Assembly: GCF_021018805.1 (NCBI RefSeq)
Contig: NC_086254.1
Coordinates: 25,171,300-25,235,299, forward strand
Source: Prinia subflava
Taxonomy: Eukaryota; Chordata; Aves; Passeriformes; Cisticolidae
Direction: 5' to 3'
DNA length: 64,000 bases
A program made the position numbers and the translations under genes. The notes beneath the pieces are model-generated. The model was not told the DNA's origin. It saw nothing but the letters and a program-made list of their open reading frames with translations, and made no database searches. Positions 37,201-49,000 of this stretch are shown here, piece after piece. Each line of letters starts with the position of its first letter. The stretch's first letter is position 1.

Positions 37201-40200
37201 GTCACCAAAATTAGCTGCACAAATCTAAGAAATAAAAAGTCATTAATATCACCGTGTCTTTTTCAAGGGCATTAGTTTGATTATCAACTCCACCATGCAT
37301 TATTTATCCCATCAAACAACTGCACATGTTTTGACTCTTCCAATTTCAGCTCAGTAACTGCATCATGTAATATTAACTCATCCAAACAAAGACTTATTGG
37401 AGCAAGTGTCCATACACCACATGTCTCTGGGATCAATAGTAATAAAGGTTTCTGCATGAGGAGCATCATCTGCTCCAGTAACCACCAGAAGGGACAATAA
37501 GGCCACATGAAAGTTTAAATCACTTTGAGCAGCAGCTGTCAAACCCAAAGCAGGCCAGAACATGATACCAGGGTCAGGACTTAGGTGTACTGACAGCACT
37601 ACCCTGGCTCAAGGTGGCTTAAGTGCTTTGCTGAAGCAAAGTTTAATCAAGGTCTCAAGTTCGTGCCATTTACAGGCCATTACAGAAGCTCTAATTAAGG
37701 CAAAAGGGACATCCCCTCATGCTGGCAAAATCTGAAATCATGTAAGATAGAGCTGTGTTAATGTATGTTTTAGTCACTCTCTGTGGTTATTTAGAAGGCA
37801 ATAAAAGCAGCTCAAATTCCAGCAAGTGCAGCTTATGTTGCAGACCAAGCTGAAGCTTGGCATGACCCTTAAGTCTACTCAAATATTTTAATACTTCTTA
37901 TGCTACAAGTTTCTTTTTGTACTCAAAGATGAATTTAAGTAAGTCTTACACTTAGGGGATTTCTACTTTCAATAATAGGATTTTTTTAATCTAAAGGATG
38001 TCTCAAATGTCTATTACTCTTGAATTTTGAAATAAGATGCTAGAAATAATAAAAGTTGCTTCCATCCTATAACCAAGCACAGCAGCTTAAGAAAAAGGTT
38101 GTGCAAAACTATTAAATGTGCAAGACTGGTTTAACTACTGGACCAAACCTACTGGTCAAAGTCTATTATCTGTTTCTTTACTGAACCACAGAAACTAGAA
38201 CCATGCCAAGAAATCAAAACTTCTCTTCCAGATGCTTTGAAAGTTCATCAGCTAAAGTTATGACTAAATTACGCAGGAAGGCATTTGAACAACAATGTAC
38301 AAATTCATGTTTAGATGGTTTAGGGTTGGACACACACCAACCTTTCGGACTTGAAACAATTTCCCATCACTGCACAGTTCACAGAAACGAGGCAGCAGCA
38401 TGTGCTCAACGGTTGTTCTGCTCAACATAGAAGCCATTTTACAGATTATCTGAAAATCAGGAAAGGGATATGTGTGAGGAGAAGAAAATTATAAAGCTTG
38501 TAAGCACAGCCAAATATTCCTCCTAAAAATTACCTCAGAGAACAAGACAGTGATTACAATCAAATAGATGAAACTGCTACACATTATTTGTATTCCCAAA
38601 CACCTGTTTTATGTAAAGCACAAACACAGCTTTGCTTTAAATCGTTCTATGCCAGAACATAACATTCCTGCATTTAATTCCTTGTCTTTTGTATCTGGTT
38701 AAATAGACTTTTATTAACAGATTTGTTTTCAAGGTGTTTGCAATGTGGCAAACACAGGTACTTTGCATGGAGGAAACAAAGGTTCCGTTGCACTAAGGAC
38801 TTTAATACAAACCACATTATTTACACGTATTAGAAACATCCCAAACTTCAGCATGCAAGTAGGACCTTGGCCTTTAACAGTTCAGATACCTAAAGATGTG
38901 CACAGCACTCTGTAGGCTCAGATACCACAATAAAATAGAAGTTTGCCATACAGCAGGAGATAAATAAGGGAGTGCAACAAAAATGAGTTATTTATGTGAG
39001 CCAGTGCACACTTTACAGGAATGATGCCCAGGAATTTTAGGAGTTAACAGCGTATAATTAAAAGAAGTTAGTAATGTGCTCATTAATTCAGCTTTCTCTG
39101 AGGAACCATCAATTTCCACTACCAACACAAACCATGTTTCTGCTGTGAAAATCATGTGCTTTGTGTTGTGTGTTTCCTTTCAGCTCCCACTCTCTGGGAG
39201 AGGTTGCTGTAATTCCTGTACTTGCAAGAGGAGAAAGCAAGAGGCTCTCCTGCACTAGGGGTTTACACAAACATCATCAGATTACAGCCCTCATCTTTCT
39301 GGTTTTATTTTTCAAAAAATCTTGAAGCTTTCTACCTTCACAAAAAATCTTTATTCCTTTCTAGGAATAAATGGTGGCCTTTGTAATAGAATGCTAAATA
39401 AGAACTAAGGAAGGGAACATTCAAGGACTTTCCTACAAATTTTCAAACTCCTAAAAGGCATCTGGTGCTCAGATGTCATCCTGGAAAATTGCCTAAGCAA
39501 TTCCCAACTCCCAAACAAGGAAGAGGAAAATCTAGCTGGTAAAATATTTTACAGGTCAAGTGTCAGATATCCATGCTGAAATGTAATTACACACCAGCAC
39601 TTTTCTGTGGAGTCAACTGATTTCTTGAAAGTCACCAGGCAATGTTTTTTTCAAAACACTTCAGAACCAAGATCAGGTCATATTTCTACAACATTACTGT
39701 GAAACCTGGTAAAGCAAATGTAAAGAACACTCTGGGGAACGTAACAATCCTAACAAGAATCTTAAAAAAGGCTGCCAAGGACCAATTGTACTTTAAAGCT
39801 ATTCAGCTAATATTTTGACATCATTTAGGATCCTGAAGTATAAAGATGGTTTCTTTTTAAATCTGATATTTTCAAAAATTCGGAAAAAAAATTAAAGACT
39901 TGTTTTGTTAAAGTAAAAATCCAAATATCCTAATGAATAAAAACAAGAAATTTGATTGCTTACTTTATTTATGTCAGCACTATTCCTGGACCTCATCTTA
40001 ATCACCACTATAATTAATGTTATCAACTTACATTGACAGCTTCCACCTTGTACTCATCATCACTGTCAGGAGCAGAGAGGTCCAGCAGGATTGGACACAC
40101 CTTATTCTCAATGTCACTCTGAGCCACAAGGTCCTGTTCCAGCAGTATCAGCAGCGCTTCCTGGCCTGCCTTTCTGACCTAGGAACAAACAAAAACCAGC

Positions 40201-43200
40201 TTGTCACAATAAAAATAACATTTACAGATACACACACGTCCTTTGAATGGACACACAGGTACAAGCTACAAAGAACAAACCCAGGAAAAGTGTCTTTGTT
40301 TTATTATCGTAAGGAATTCGTAATAAATACTAAAGTTTAATATAATCATTAGATGATATTTCATCACATTTGGAAAATAAGACAAAAGATGAAGTAGAAG
40401 ACAGGATTTGCAAGTCATGACTCCTGTATCAGATTCTGTCCTTGTACTGTCAGGCAAATCCTGAAGTCTCCCATTATCTGCTAAGGGAAGTATTAAAAAC
40501 AAAACCCAAAACTTAAAAAAAAAAAAAAACAAAAACAAAAATCAGACCTCTCTAGAGGAACGTGCTGAAACCAATAAACACAGAGCACTACATAAAATCA
40601 TATATCAACCACCATGGAATTTCCTCTTATCTCTTCTTCATGCATTAAATTCACTGAACCACACAGAATTTTCCAAGGATTCAGCTCCTGGTGTCTGTTT
40701 TTCCTACCTGATTGTTAACATCTGTGAGGTACCTCACTACTATGGGCATAAGGTATTCAAAAAATGCTGCTGGGAATTTTGGTCGACTTTCTTGTAGGAA
40801 AATGGCAATGGGAGGTATCTGTTCCATCAGCTCTGTGCGAACAGTTGGCTCTGGAAATAAAAGTTAAATTATATTGGTAAATATGAAATGAAGATCAGAT
40901 ACCTTAAGAAAAAAATTGGCATTTTTCTTTATGTTTTCACAACAGAGGAAAATTCAAATAACCAAAACATAGAAATAGCATCACTAAGATTGCCTGTTCT
41001 TAAAGAAAAGCTGAATAAAACAGAATAGCCTTAGATACATCATTACAGTTCAGAGACTTGGGATCAGTTTCCAAATCAGTCCTACAAAATGAGATCACAA
41101 GCTGGAAAATCCAGTCACCATGAATGTATGCACAAGAACTATTCAAACATACAACTGCTCTGTGCCACTTACACCAGATATAACAACTCAAATTTAAAAA
41201 ATTTCTTGAAAAATGTGGTCCTATACTAAGAATAGGCCTTTCATTTAATGTTTACCATACAAAATATTTCAAAAACAGAGATAAAAATGAATCTGTTTTC
41301 ATTGACAGCTCTTCCTGCTAGATGATTCAACTTCCCTAGTTCATTCATTGCCTTCTCAAAATCGGAAGTCAGTACTTCCTATGTTGCAATTTATATAAAA
41401 TAACTCACATAAATTAAAAAACAAACAAAAGCAAACTTTCAAACCTGCATCTTCAGAGAGCCTGACCACTATTTCCATCACAGTCAGAAAGTCTTCTTCA
41501 TTGTGACTGAAATCTCGAAAGACATCCAGAAGACCCCTGGCAATAATTTGCCTGTGGAGTGAACACAATAATTGCCTTAATATCCAGCTAATGACACTTA
41601 GATGGGATGCAAGGGGAACTTATCAAATGTAAATGGCACCATAAAACAGATCAAGCTCTTCTCTGAACATTCTACACACCAACACAACAAAGATGGACTC
41701 GAGAGATCTTATTTAGATAACCAAGAATGAAAATCTCTTTTCATGGAAGCGTTTTACAGGTTATTCAAATAGAAATAACATCAGGCATGTATTTGGGAGA
41801 ATAATGAAAGACACAGTGACATCTTAACACCCACTCAGGCACCACCGAGTGTGCCTGCTGTGCCCTTACCTGTTAAATACATTATCACTGAAGGCATATT
41901 TCTCTAGACGAGCCAGTGGAGTTAAGTTATCCTGTCCAGGAATATCCAAGAACGCTGTTATCCTCATGCTATCACAGTCTGGTCCATAATCTTCAAAGCC
42001 GACTTGAAAAACATGAAAAGTAACCCAAAAAAACAAACAAAAAAAATTCCAAGAGTCAGTAAGAAATGTTACAACATGAAATACAAGAAACCACTAACTA
42101 TTTCTTTAAAAGAAAAGTAATTGCACATCATTGGAAACAGCTTACAAAATCATCTTAAATTGTATCTAATGAAGTTGAATACAACACTTGCACAGAAATT
42201 CGTAAACTGAAGCTTTAAAATTTAACTCAACTATCAAAATCCTTGGCTTCAAACACACTACTTTGCTCTTTCAGTGGGGGATCCGCATGCCCAGAGTTAA
42301 GAGGGCTCAGCTGACACAATTGCACATCACAAACCGACTCACCCAGGTGAGTTCAAACACTACAGAAGTTCCACATTCTGTTGTTCTTGAATACAAAGTG
42401 CTCAACAAGTTCAAGAGATTTCAAACAAAATAGAACTGTGGGATTAGATTAAATGTTGACATTTCAAATGTGCACAGATACTACAAGCGAACCCACAGCT
42501 ACACAATAGGAAACAGATGCTAATTATCCCCAGCTTTTTAGAATGATGACATATTGCACTGACACCCTTATTTCCCCTCCACTGGTCATTAGTATTTCTC
42601 ACGGCTGCTCCTTACAGAAAGGTCTGTCAGGTTCAAAACATTTATCAGCACGAATGTAAACAATTTACAGAGCCCAGGTCTGTCTGGGATCAATCTGCTC
42701 CAGGACGTCCCCCCAGTCAAAGCATCTGAAGAGGGAATATCCAGATTTGCTGCTTCAGAGGAAACTTGCTATATCCTGACAGCTCAGGGGAAGTTATACA
42801 GTGTCTGCAGGATTGCACATTTCCCTTCTGAGCTTGCAACATACTCTCCATATCCAAACTCTGGCCATCCTTATGTCTATGCAGTTATAGTATATATATA
42901 TTTGAAATTCCACACAGACCAGACACTCACTAGCTGTTTTTTGAGGTCTGTCACCTGTTACACAAAGAAAGATTGATTAGAACCAATATACTTGTAATTA
43001 GCTTTACCTAGCTCCCACCTGTCCCTCATTAGAAACACTTTAACAATTAAAGCTATTAGTTCACTTCAAATAGTTCAGAATTCCCACCAATTCAAATGAC
43101 GACGAAATAAATCCCAGTTCTAACTTTGACTACAATACTGCACCTGGGGCTAGTTTTGTAAACATGATGTACATGTTTAATTTTACTGTGTGCAGTAGCT

Positions 43201-45694
43201 CCATTATTCATTTAAAGTACTTAAGCACACACCAGTGCTTCCAAGAGCAGAGAGAAAACAGAGCACTGCTACTTATGCTCAGGATTGAGAGTTAAATACC
43301 TGAAATTTTTTCCACACACTCTCACTACACATAAGTAAGGAATAATCATGGCAGAATCCATTTTGTCTTCTCTCAAGAATCTTAAGGTTGTTGTTTTGGG
43401 GTTTTTTGCCATAAAATAGGACACCACAAGTTTCAGAATACACCAAGTACTATCAAGTAAATTCCAAATACTGAACATTTCTTATCTAATGTTCTTTCAC
43501 AGGTATGTCTAATATTCAGTATTTTTCCCTCTAATTACATCAAACAAGTGAGCATGAAATCTGTTCACCTATAAACAGAAATAAATGTGGCAGTATTCAG
43601 AGCTGAACTTGAGTTCACTGTGCTCAAAAGCTGCTCAAAGGTGTGAGAAACTCACTCAGGGTCACAGGACCTAGTGAAGCAATTCAATGTCATCACCCAG
43701 TGTCCCTATCTGAATTTCACAGCACAAACCAGTAAATACCAGCACCCAGCACAACGGTTTAATCACCTCCAGAAGGTAATTTTCCCTCCTGGCGTTTTTA
43801 GAAAGAAAAACAAATTCTTTAAATATTTTCTTATGAATTGCACAAAGGGCACACATAAGCTAATTATTTCTTCCAGATGACCCATTATCTTATGAAAAAC
43901 AAGTTTTAAACTGCACTTGAATTTAGCTAGATTTTAATATAGCTTTTTCCCACATTTAGAGTAAGCCCCTAGACTCCCTGTTTCAACACAATTTATCTTC
44001 AGTGTGCATGACACTTTCACTTAAGCAAGTAAGAATCCAGTTCCAGTGATTTATTTCACTGAGGCTTTCCAAAAACACATCCTGAACTCTTTGCTAGCCT
44101 GGTTTCTGGATTAGCCAACAGTATCTCATCACACCTGAACTCTGCTACAACAGAGAGCTTTTAATTCCACAATTCTAAATTATTATTTAGAAAATAATTA
44201 AAATTAAATATATCAAATTAATTAACATAATCAAAGAATATTTTTAAATAATGGAATTACATTTTAATAAAGCTCCAAAAGGTACATTTATTTACATGCT
44301 CATCCTGAAACTGATAACCTCTTTTATGAATTACCACTTATGGCAATACTGTCCTTATCTGGACATTTTTATTTACTTGAGTTTTACCTTACAAGCATCA
44401 AGCTTCTTAATCAACTTAGCAGACTAATCTGTTACAGTCTAAACAGAACAGCCAAGGAGTGAACACAAGTGGAAAACAAACACTTCCAGGGATGGTCCAA
44501 GGCCAAAACCCATAAAAAAACTACCATGAATTTTGCATTTACTTCTGTTTCTCACACTTTACACACTGCTATCTACTAGGGAAAAGCAGAAACCTCAAGG
44601 GCTGAGAACAACAACAGAATTCCACAGAACCAGCTCCTCCCACAGAGGCAACGTCCCTGCACATCCTCCAAACAAAAGACTTTAGCTCTCAGCTGTATTC
44701 TAACATTTCCCCGGTATTCCTGAAGAACACCTTTCTCCTAAATCAGCTTTCTCATGCTCAGCTGGGAAGGTAGGTGGGATGGGTCCACCTGTTTCCCATT
44801 TCCAAGCAGCATCAAACAACAAAGGTCTTGTGAGAAACAAAGTTTCTCACAAGAAACGAATACAAGTATCATTCTTCTTTTTCTAAATAAAAAGCCCAAC
44901 GTGTCAGTGAAGCCACCCCACAGAGAGAGCTGCTTTCTAAGGCAGCTGAAGTTCGTATCACCGTTTGTCACAGCTTTATCTCCTGAAGTCACAGCGCTTA
45001 CTGGGCTGGTTCAGGTCTGACAGGTGTCCAGCTCTTCTGGAACACAGCCCGGGACTACCCCGGCGTGTGATGGAGCTGTTCCCTGTCCCCTGTCCGGGAC
45101 CGGGGCACGGCACTCAGCCCAAACCCACCGGAGCACACCCCGCCACCGTCCCCGCATCCCGAGGGGCACTCGCAGCACATCCACGGGATGCAGGAGCAGC
45201 GGAACGCGCGTCCTCACAGCCTCTACAGCTTTGGAAAGTGTCACCGCAGCTGAGCAATCCCTAAGCTAAATATCCTAATTCCCACCGACAACAGCAGCGG
45301 GGCTGAGCCCCTCGTCCCCCCTGTGCGCCTTTCCCAGGCTCGGGCGCTGCTGGAGCCGCTGTTTACACCGAGCCCAGCGGGGATGGTCCCAACGCCCTGA
45401 GACCTTCACCTGCCACAACTGCCTCAAAATCCTCCCCTCGCCCTCACCGGGGTGAAAATGCGGAGAGGGAAAGAGGGCGACAGAAGGACCCCAGGGTGGG
45501 AGCGCGGGCCTGAACAGAGAGCGGAAAAATAAAAAACAGTTACTCACAATCATCTAAGTCATCCTGCAAATCCACAAAATACAAAGGGATCCCTACAAAC
45601 AAAAAACAAAAGAGAGACACCAGGGGGTTGGTTTCGGAGGGACGGCGGCAGCCCCGGCTGAGCTGCCCGCCCGCCGGCCCCACTTACCGGCCAT
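28266..45694 (-). CDS. PPP4R1L: Protein phosphatase 4 regulatory subunit 1-like, 20 exons, intact 955 aa
   Basis: Exons (minus, 5' to 3'): 45694-45688, 45592-45548, 42002-41870, 41551-41445, 40850-40708, 40178-40032, 38449-38342, 37224-37159, 36578-36420, 35961-35771, 35427-34994, 34308-34076, 33584-33492, 33003-32818, 32537-32376, 31790-31690, 30610-30490, 29980-29846, 29209-29068, 28420-28266. All junctions are GT-AG and phases agree, giving 2868 nt. The protein aligns end to end with PPP4R1 (950 aa in human): N-terminal HEAT repeats (about 60-330, with VWGMRKACAECFMAVS and VRQAAFQSLGPFISTFANPS), an acidic variable middle (about 350-610), and C-terminal HEAT repeats (about 620-925, with WKVRRTLAFSIHELAVILGD). 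The family binds the PP4 catalytic subunit and directs it to substrates. Called the -L paralogue, not PPP4R1, because it sits beside RAB22A. Human PPP4R1L is a pseudogene; this copy has no frameshift or internal stop. Confidence 0.93.
28421..41869 (-). other. PPP4R1L introns 3-19
   Basis: The exons of the large HEAT-repeat gene are separated here by 17 introns from about 300 bp to 1.8 kb. Reading both strands I saw no nested gene, small RNA or recognisable mobile element in them. Simple sequence includes a TG/TA run near 36900-36923 and an A-rich tract near 40517-40531. Confidence 0.5.
36900..36923. repeat. TG/TA microsatellite in a PPP4R1L intron
   Basis: A short GTGTGTGT run passes into TATATATA followed by AAAATATAT. 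It lies in the intron between exons 8 and 9 of PPP4R1L. Likely polymorphic in length. Confidence 0.8.
42003..45547 (-). other. PPP4R1L intron 2
   Basis: The longest intron of the gene, between the second and third coding exons. Its 5' end lies in the CpG island (from about 45020). Apart from the candidate microexon at 42931-42954 and a TA run near 42892-42900, I saw no gene or mobile element in it. Confidence 0.6.
42931..42954 (-). other. PPP4R1L: Candidate 24-nt cassette microexon of PPP4R1L
   Basis: On the minus strand a pyrimidine-rich tract ending TTTCTTTGTGTAACAG is followed by 24 nt and then a GTGAGT donor. The segment joins exon 2 (ending with one base of a codon) to exon 3 (starting with two bases) without changing frame and has no stop. 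It would replace one Phe with Cys-Asp-Arg-Pro-Gln-Lys-Thr-Ala-Ile. Skipping it gives the form closest to PPP4R1, so it would be an alternative exon. RNA support is not available here. Confidence 0.4.
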
Positions 45695-45700
45695 CTTGGA
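45687..45700 (-). promoter_or_regulatory. PPP4R1L: YY1-like motif overlapping the PPP4R1L start codon
   Basis: The minus strand reads TCCAAGATGGCCGG, in which ATG is the PPP4R1L start codon. The AAGATGGC core is the YY1 motif, which often sits at or just downstream of transcription starts. This would imply a very short 5' UTR if used. Confidence 0.45.
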
Positions 45701-45887
45701 ATGGACATGGGCGAGGAGGAGGAGCGGGAGGGCACAGGGAGGAGCCGCGGGTGCTTCCTGCCGCCGGGTCAGCCCCGAAACGCCACCGGGTGAAGGAGCA
45801 GCGGCTGCCGGGGGTCGAGCGGCCCCTCAGCGCCCGAGGGGGACAACAGCGAGCGGGGGGCACGGGCGGGGACTCCGGCGGCCGCCC

Positions 45888-45898
45888 AAGATGGCGGC
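45888..45898 (+). promoter_or_regulatory. YY1 motif in RAB22A promoter
   Basis: AAGATGGCGGC is an exact match to the extended YY1 core. It is 133 bp upstream of the RAB22A start codon, on the same strand. Its ATG opens no RAB22A-related frame. Confidence 0.55.
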
Positions 45899-46030
45899 GC
45901 GTCCGCGCAGCCTGAGGAGGAGCGCGGTGTGCGGGTAACCGGGGCGGGCGGGGGGCGGCCGCCGCGGGGACGGCGATGATCGTGCTGGGCCGCGTCTCAG
46001 GCGCTCGCTGAAGGCGCTGCCCGCCCGGCC

Positions 46031-49000
46031 ATGGCTCTGAGGGAGCTGAAAGTTTGTCTTCTGGGGGTGAGTACTGGGCGGCGGGAGGGAGGGTGGGAGC
46101 GGAATGAGGGGCCGGCTGGAGAGGCTCTGTGGTGGCGGGGAGCCTCTTGTCAGAGCTCCGGGAAGCCTGTGGTGATGGCGGAGAGCTACTGTCAGGGGCT
46201 GGAGAGGCTCTGTGGCCATGGCGGAAAGCTTCTCTCAGAGGCTGGAGAGGCTCTGTCGGAGCCCGGAGAGGCGCCGAGCGTGCGGAGCTCTGCCCCGGAG
46301 CGGGGTGGCCCTGGCCCCGTCCCTCTGAGGGGACCGGGCGGGCGCGCCTTCCCCTCCGCGGAGGGAGGCGTCTGCCAGGGGTCAATATCGCTCCTTTTCT
46401 GCCCTGTTCTCCTTTTAAAAAAATAAGAGAGGAAGCACCAATGTCCAATGCGTGCTTCCGTCTTTCTCCTAGGCTGTTTCGGGGCTTGGAGTTCACAAAA
46501 TAAATAGAAGCACCTGAAATCAAACTGGTGGGAGAGGGAGTGGCTTGAACTTATATTATAAGAACGTATGTGGGCTTGAAAGCTTTGTAGGTGATGGAAA
46601 AAGGAGACATGGAGCGAAGTGAAGCAGAAGTTTGGAAATTGAAGGGTATGGAGCTGTGTGTTGGCTTGGTTTGTTCTGGGAGCCCCACGTTGAACAGGTG
46701 GAGGTGTCACCACCTGCATGCAAACCTTCTATTTTCTAGAATTGTTTTCTGCTTCTAAATGGCCACATTGCCCTTTAGAGGGGAAGATTATGTGTTTGTG
46801 TGCCCTTCGCGTTATGAAGGTATTTAGGGTAACTACTGTTTGTGTTTGCCTGGCCTGAGAAACCTTTCCTCACGGAAGAAAAGGAGAAAATGCACCCAGG
46901 AAAACTTGTCCTTGAATTCCCTGAGCCAGGAACCACATCTGTGTTTCTCTTTTTATGATTTGCTCTGGTTAATGAGACTGCGAACAGTATAAAATACAGA
47001 CCTACGATAAGGTGCTTTTTCTCAAGAGGAAAGCAGCTTGGCAGGATGAACACAATCATACACAGTGTACCCAAATTACTGCAATGTTCAGGAGTTTTGA
47101 AAAAAAAATGTATGAATGACGTAAAACTTCAGTTTCAGTGAAGCAATTCTTCAGGAGCTTATACCTTAAAGTTTGAATGACTCAGGAAATGTAGAGCAAA
47201 AAGTTTATCTTCACACTTCATAATTAAAATACCGTTTCAAATGTCCAGCTTCTACTGAAAAGTGTTTTACTGCTTAGGGTTTATTTCACTTCTAAATGTG
47301 ACTTCTATTTTTTTTTTTTCATTTAAACCATGTGATGCAGAAATGCATACAATTCTGAATTTTCGTGGTTTGTTTCCTCTTTCACCATTTTTAGCATAGT
47401 AGAGTTGCATTAGTAATGTGTTTCAGGTGTGTCACAGAAGAAATTTCAAGTCTTTCATTAAGCAGGGTGGGACAGCATTAGTCAGAGGTTGACTGCATGT
47501 GTCACACTTGTGTAATTTCATGTGCTCCACTGGTCCTCCATCCAGGCAAGCCATACTCAATTGCTGTATATTTTACCAAAAGTGGTCTTTTCCCATTGCT
47601 GTTCCATTGCAAGGTGTGCATAGCTTTGTAAAAAAGCCCAAAGTTTGAGTAAATTATATAAGTGTGAATGCAGATTTTTTCCATCAAAAAAAATCATTAC
47701 AATTTTGTTTAGAAAACTGTAACTTGTCACAGACCTTTCATTTTCTACTAAATTAATATAATACCTGAAGTATTTCACAACTTCTCGATTCTTTGCAGAA
47801 ATGTATTATTCAATGTACTGCAGGATTTGAGGACAAAAAGAATCATCAGTTTATAGTAATTAATACCACTTTCAACTGTTTCTGTGCTTTTTTTAGGACA
47901 CTGGTGTGGGCAAATCAAGTATTGTGTGGAGATTTGTCGAAGATAGCTTTGATCCCAACATCAACCCAACAATAGGGTAAGCAACTAAATGAAGTAAATG
48001 TGATTTATGCAAGAATAAAATGAAATTACCTGAGCAGATCACTTGGGAGTTCTTCGTGTGTGGCAGCTAAATGTGGTAATAAACATGACTGCAGCCTTAA
48101 TTAAGCTTGTGAGCTACCTCAAGACACGTAGGAGTGTTCTCAGCACTCCTGCAGTTTCCATTTTCATGTATAAGGTCTGGGCCCATTTTTGTATTGTTAA
48201 TCTAAGCTAACAGTGAATAAATTACACTACAGATGCTTCTGCTAAAGGGACAGCATGCTTTTCTCATGCACAATCCTTACGTTTCAACATCTAATTAATA
48301 TGCAACTCCACGATTTCTTATATGATTTGTTTAAGACTCAAGTACTATAAGTCTCCTATGCTCTTGAGGGTGGTTAACATACTAATTCAGGTAGATCTTA
48401 CCATTAATTAGTTAAAATGCTACACATCTGTATGCAATGCACACACAAAGCTACCTGTGAAACTGTTTTTGCAGTTGATCTCACAGGTAAGGGGGATATT
48501 TCAAATTTGAGCCTCAGAGTAGCAACATTAGTGATCTCAAATCTTTGAATGGATAGAAGGAAGGGCAAACATCAGGAATTCTTGGAGTGGTTGGATCTTT
48601 TTATTTCTTTTGCTGGTTTTTTTTGTTGGTTTTGTTTGTTTGTTTTTTGCTTAGCAAGTGTCTCTTGGGCTGCTTTATCAGAAGCAATTTTTGGCTTATG
48701 GGAGGACAGCCTTTGCTTAATGCCAAAAGGTGTGTGGGGGTGTTTGTACAGCTTCCTGTCTCAGGTGTTGCACAGGCTCTGCTACAGCTTCAACCAAAAA
48801 AGATCCTGCTGATAGTGACCAGCTATGTCTCATCCTGTTCTTCTGAAAAATTGGGGTCCCTGTGAGCTCTCTCTTTTCCATTACATCCCCCTCTTTTTTC
48901 GAGTATAAATACTGGCATTGAACTGCCAGATGTTCTGTAGAAGTGTGCTTTTGTTTAAATTTCCCTGTTTACAGAGGTTTATTGACAGTACTGAGATCAT

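Larger units (their letters stand above)
45020..46400. promoter_or_regulatory. Bidirectional CpG-island promoter of PPP4R1L and RAB22A
   Basis: A long GC-rich, CG-dense block covers the first two PPP4R1L exons and RAB22A exon 1. The two start codons (45694 minus, 46031 plus) are about 336 bp apart and diverge. No TATA box was seen. Two YY1-like AAGATGGC cores lie in it, one covering the PPP4R1L start codon and one on the plus strand at 45888-45898. A G-run cluster at about 45940-45956 could form a quadruplex. Shared or coordinated transcription is an inference from spacing. Confidence 0.85.

Noticed and set aside
28266..45694. PPP4R1 itself, and RAB31 for the neighbouring GTPase
   Set aside because: The GTPase has RAB22A-specific residues and tail, and CIMIP1 (C20orf85) is the flanking gene, as on human 20q13; so the linked phosphatase subunit is the PPP4R1L paralogue.
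45684..46523. 279-codon minus-strand open frame in the CpG island
   Set aside because: It is antisense to RAB22A exon 1 and the promoter, Pro/Arg-rich by composition, and conflicts with the well-supported PPP4R1L first exon.
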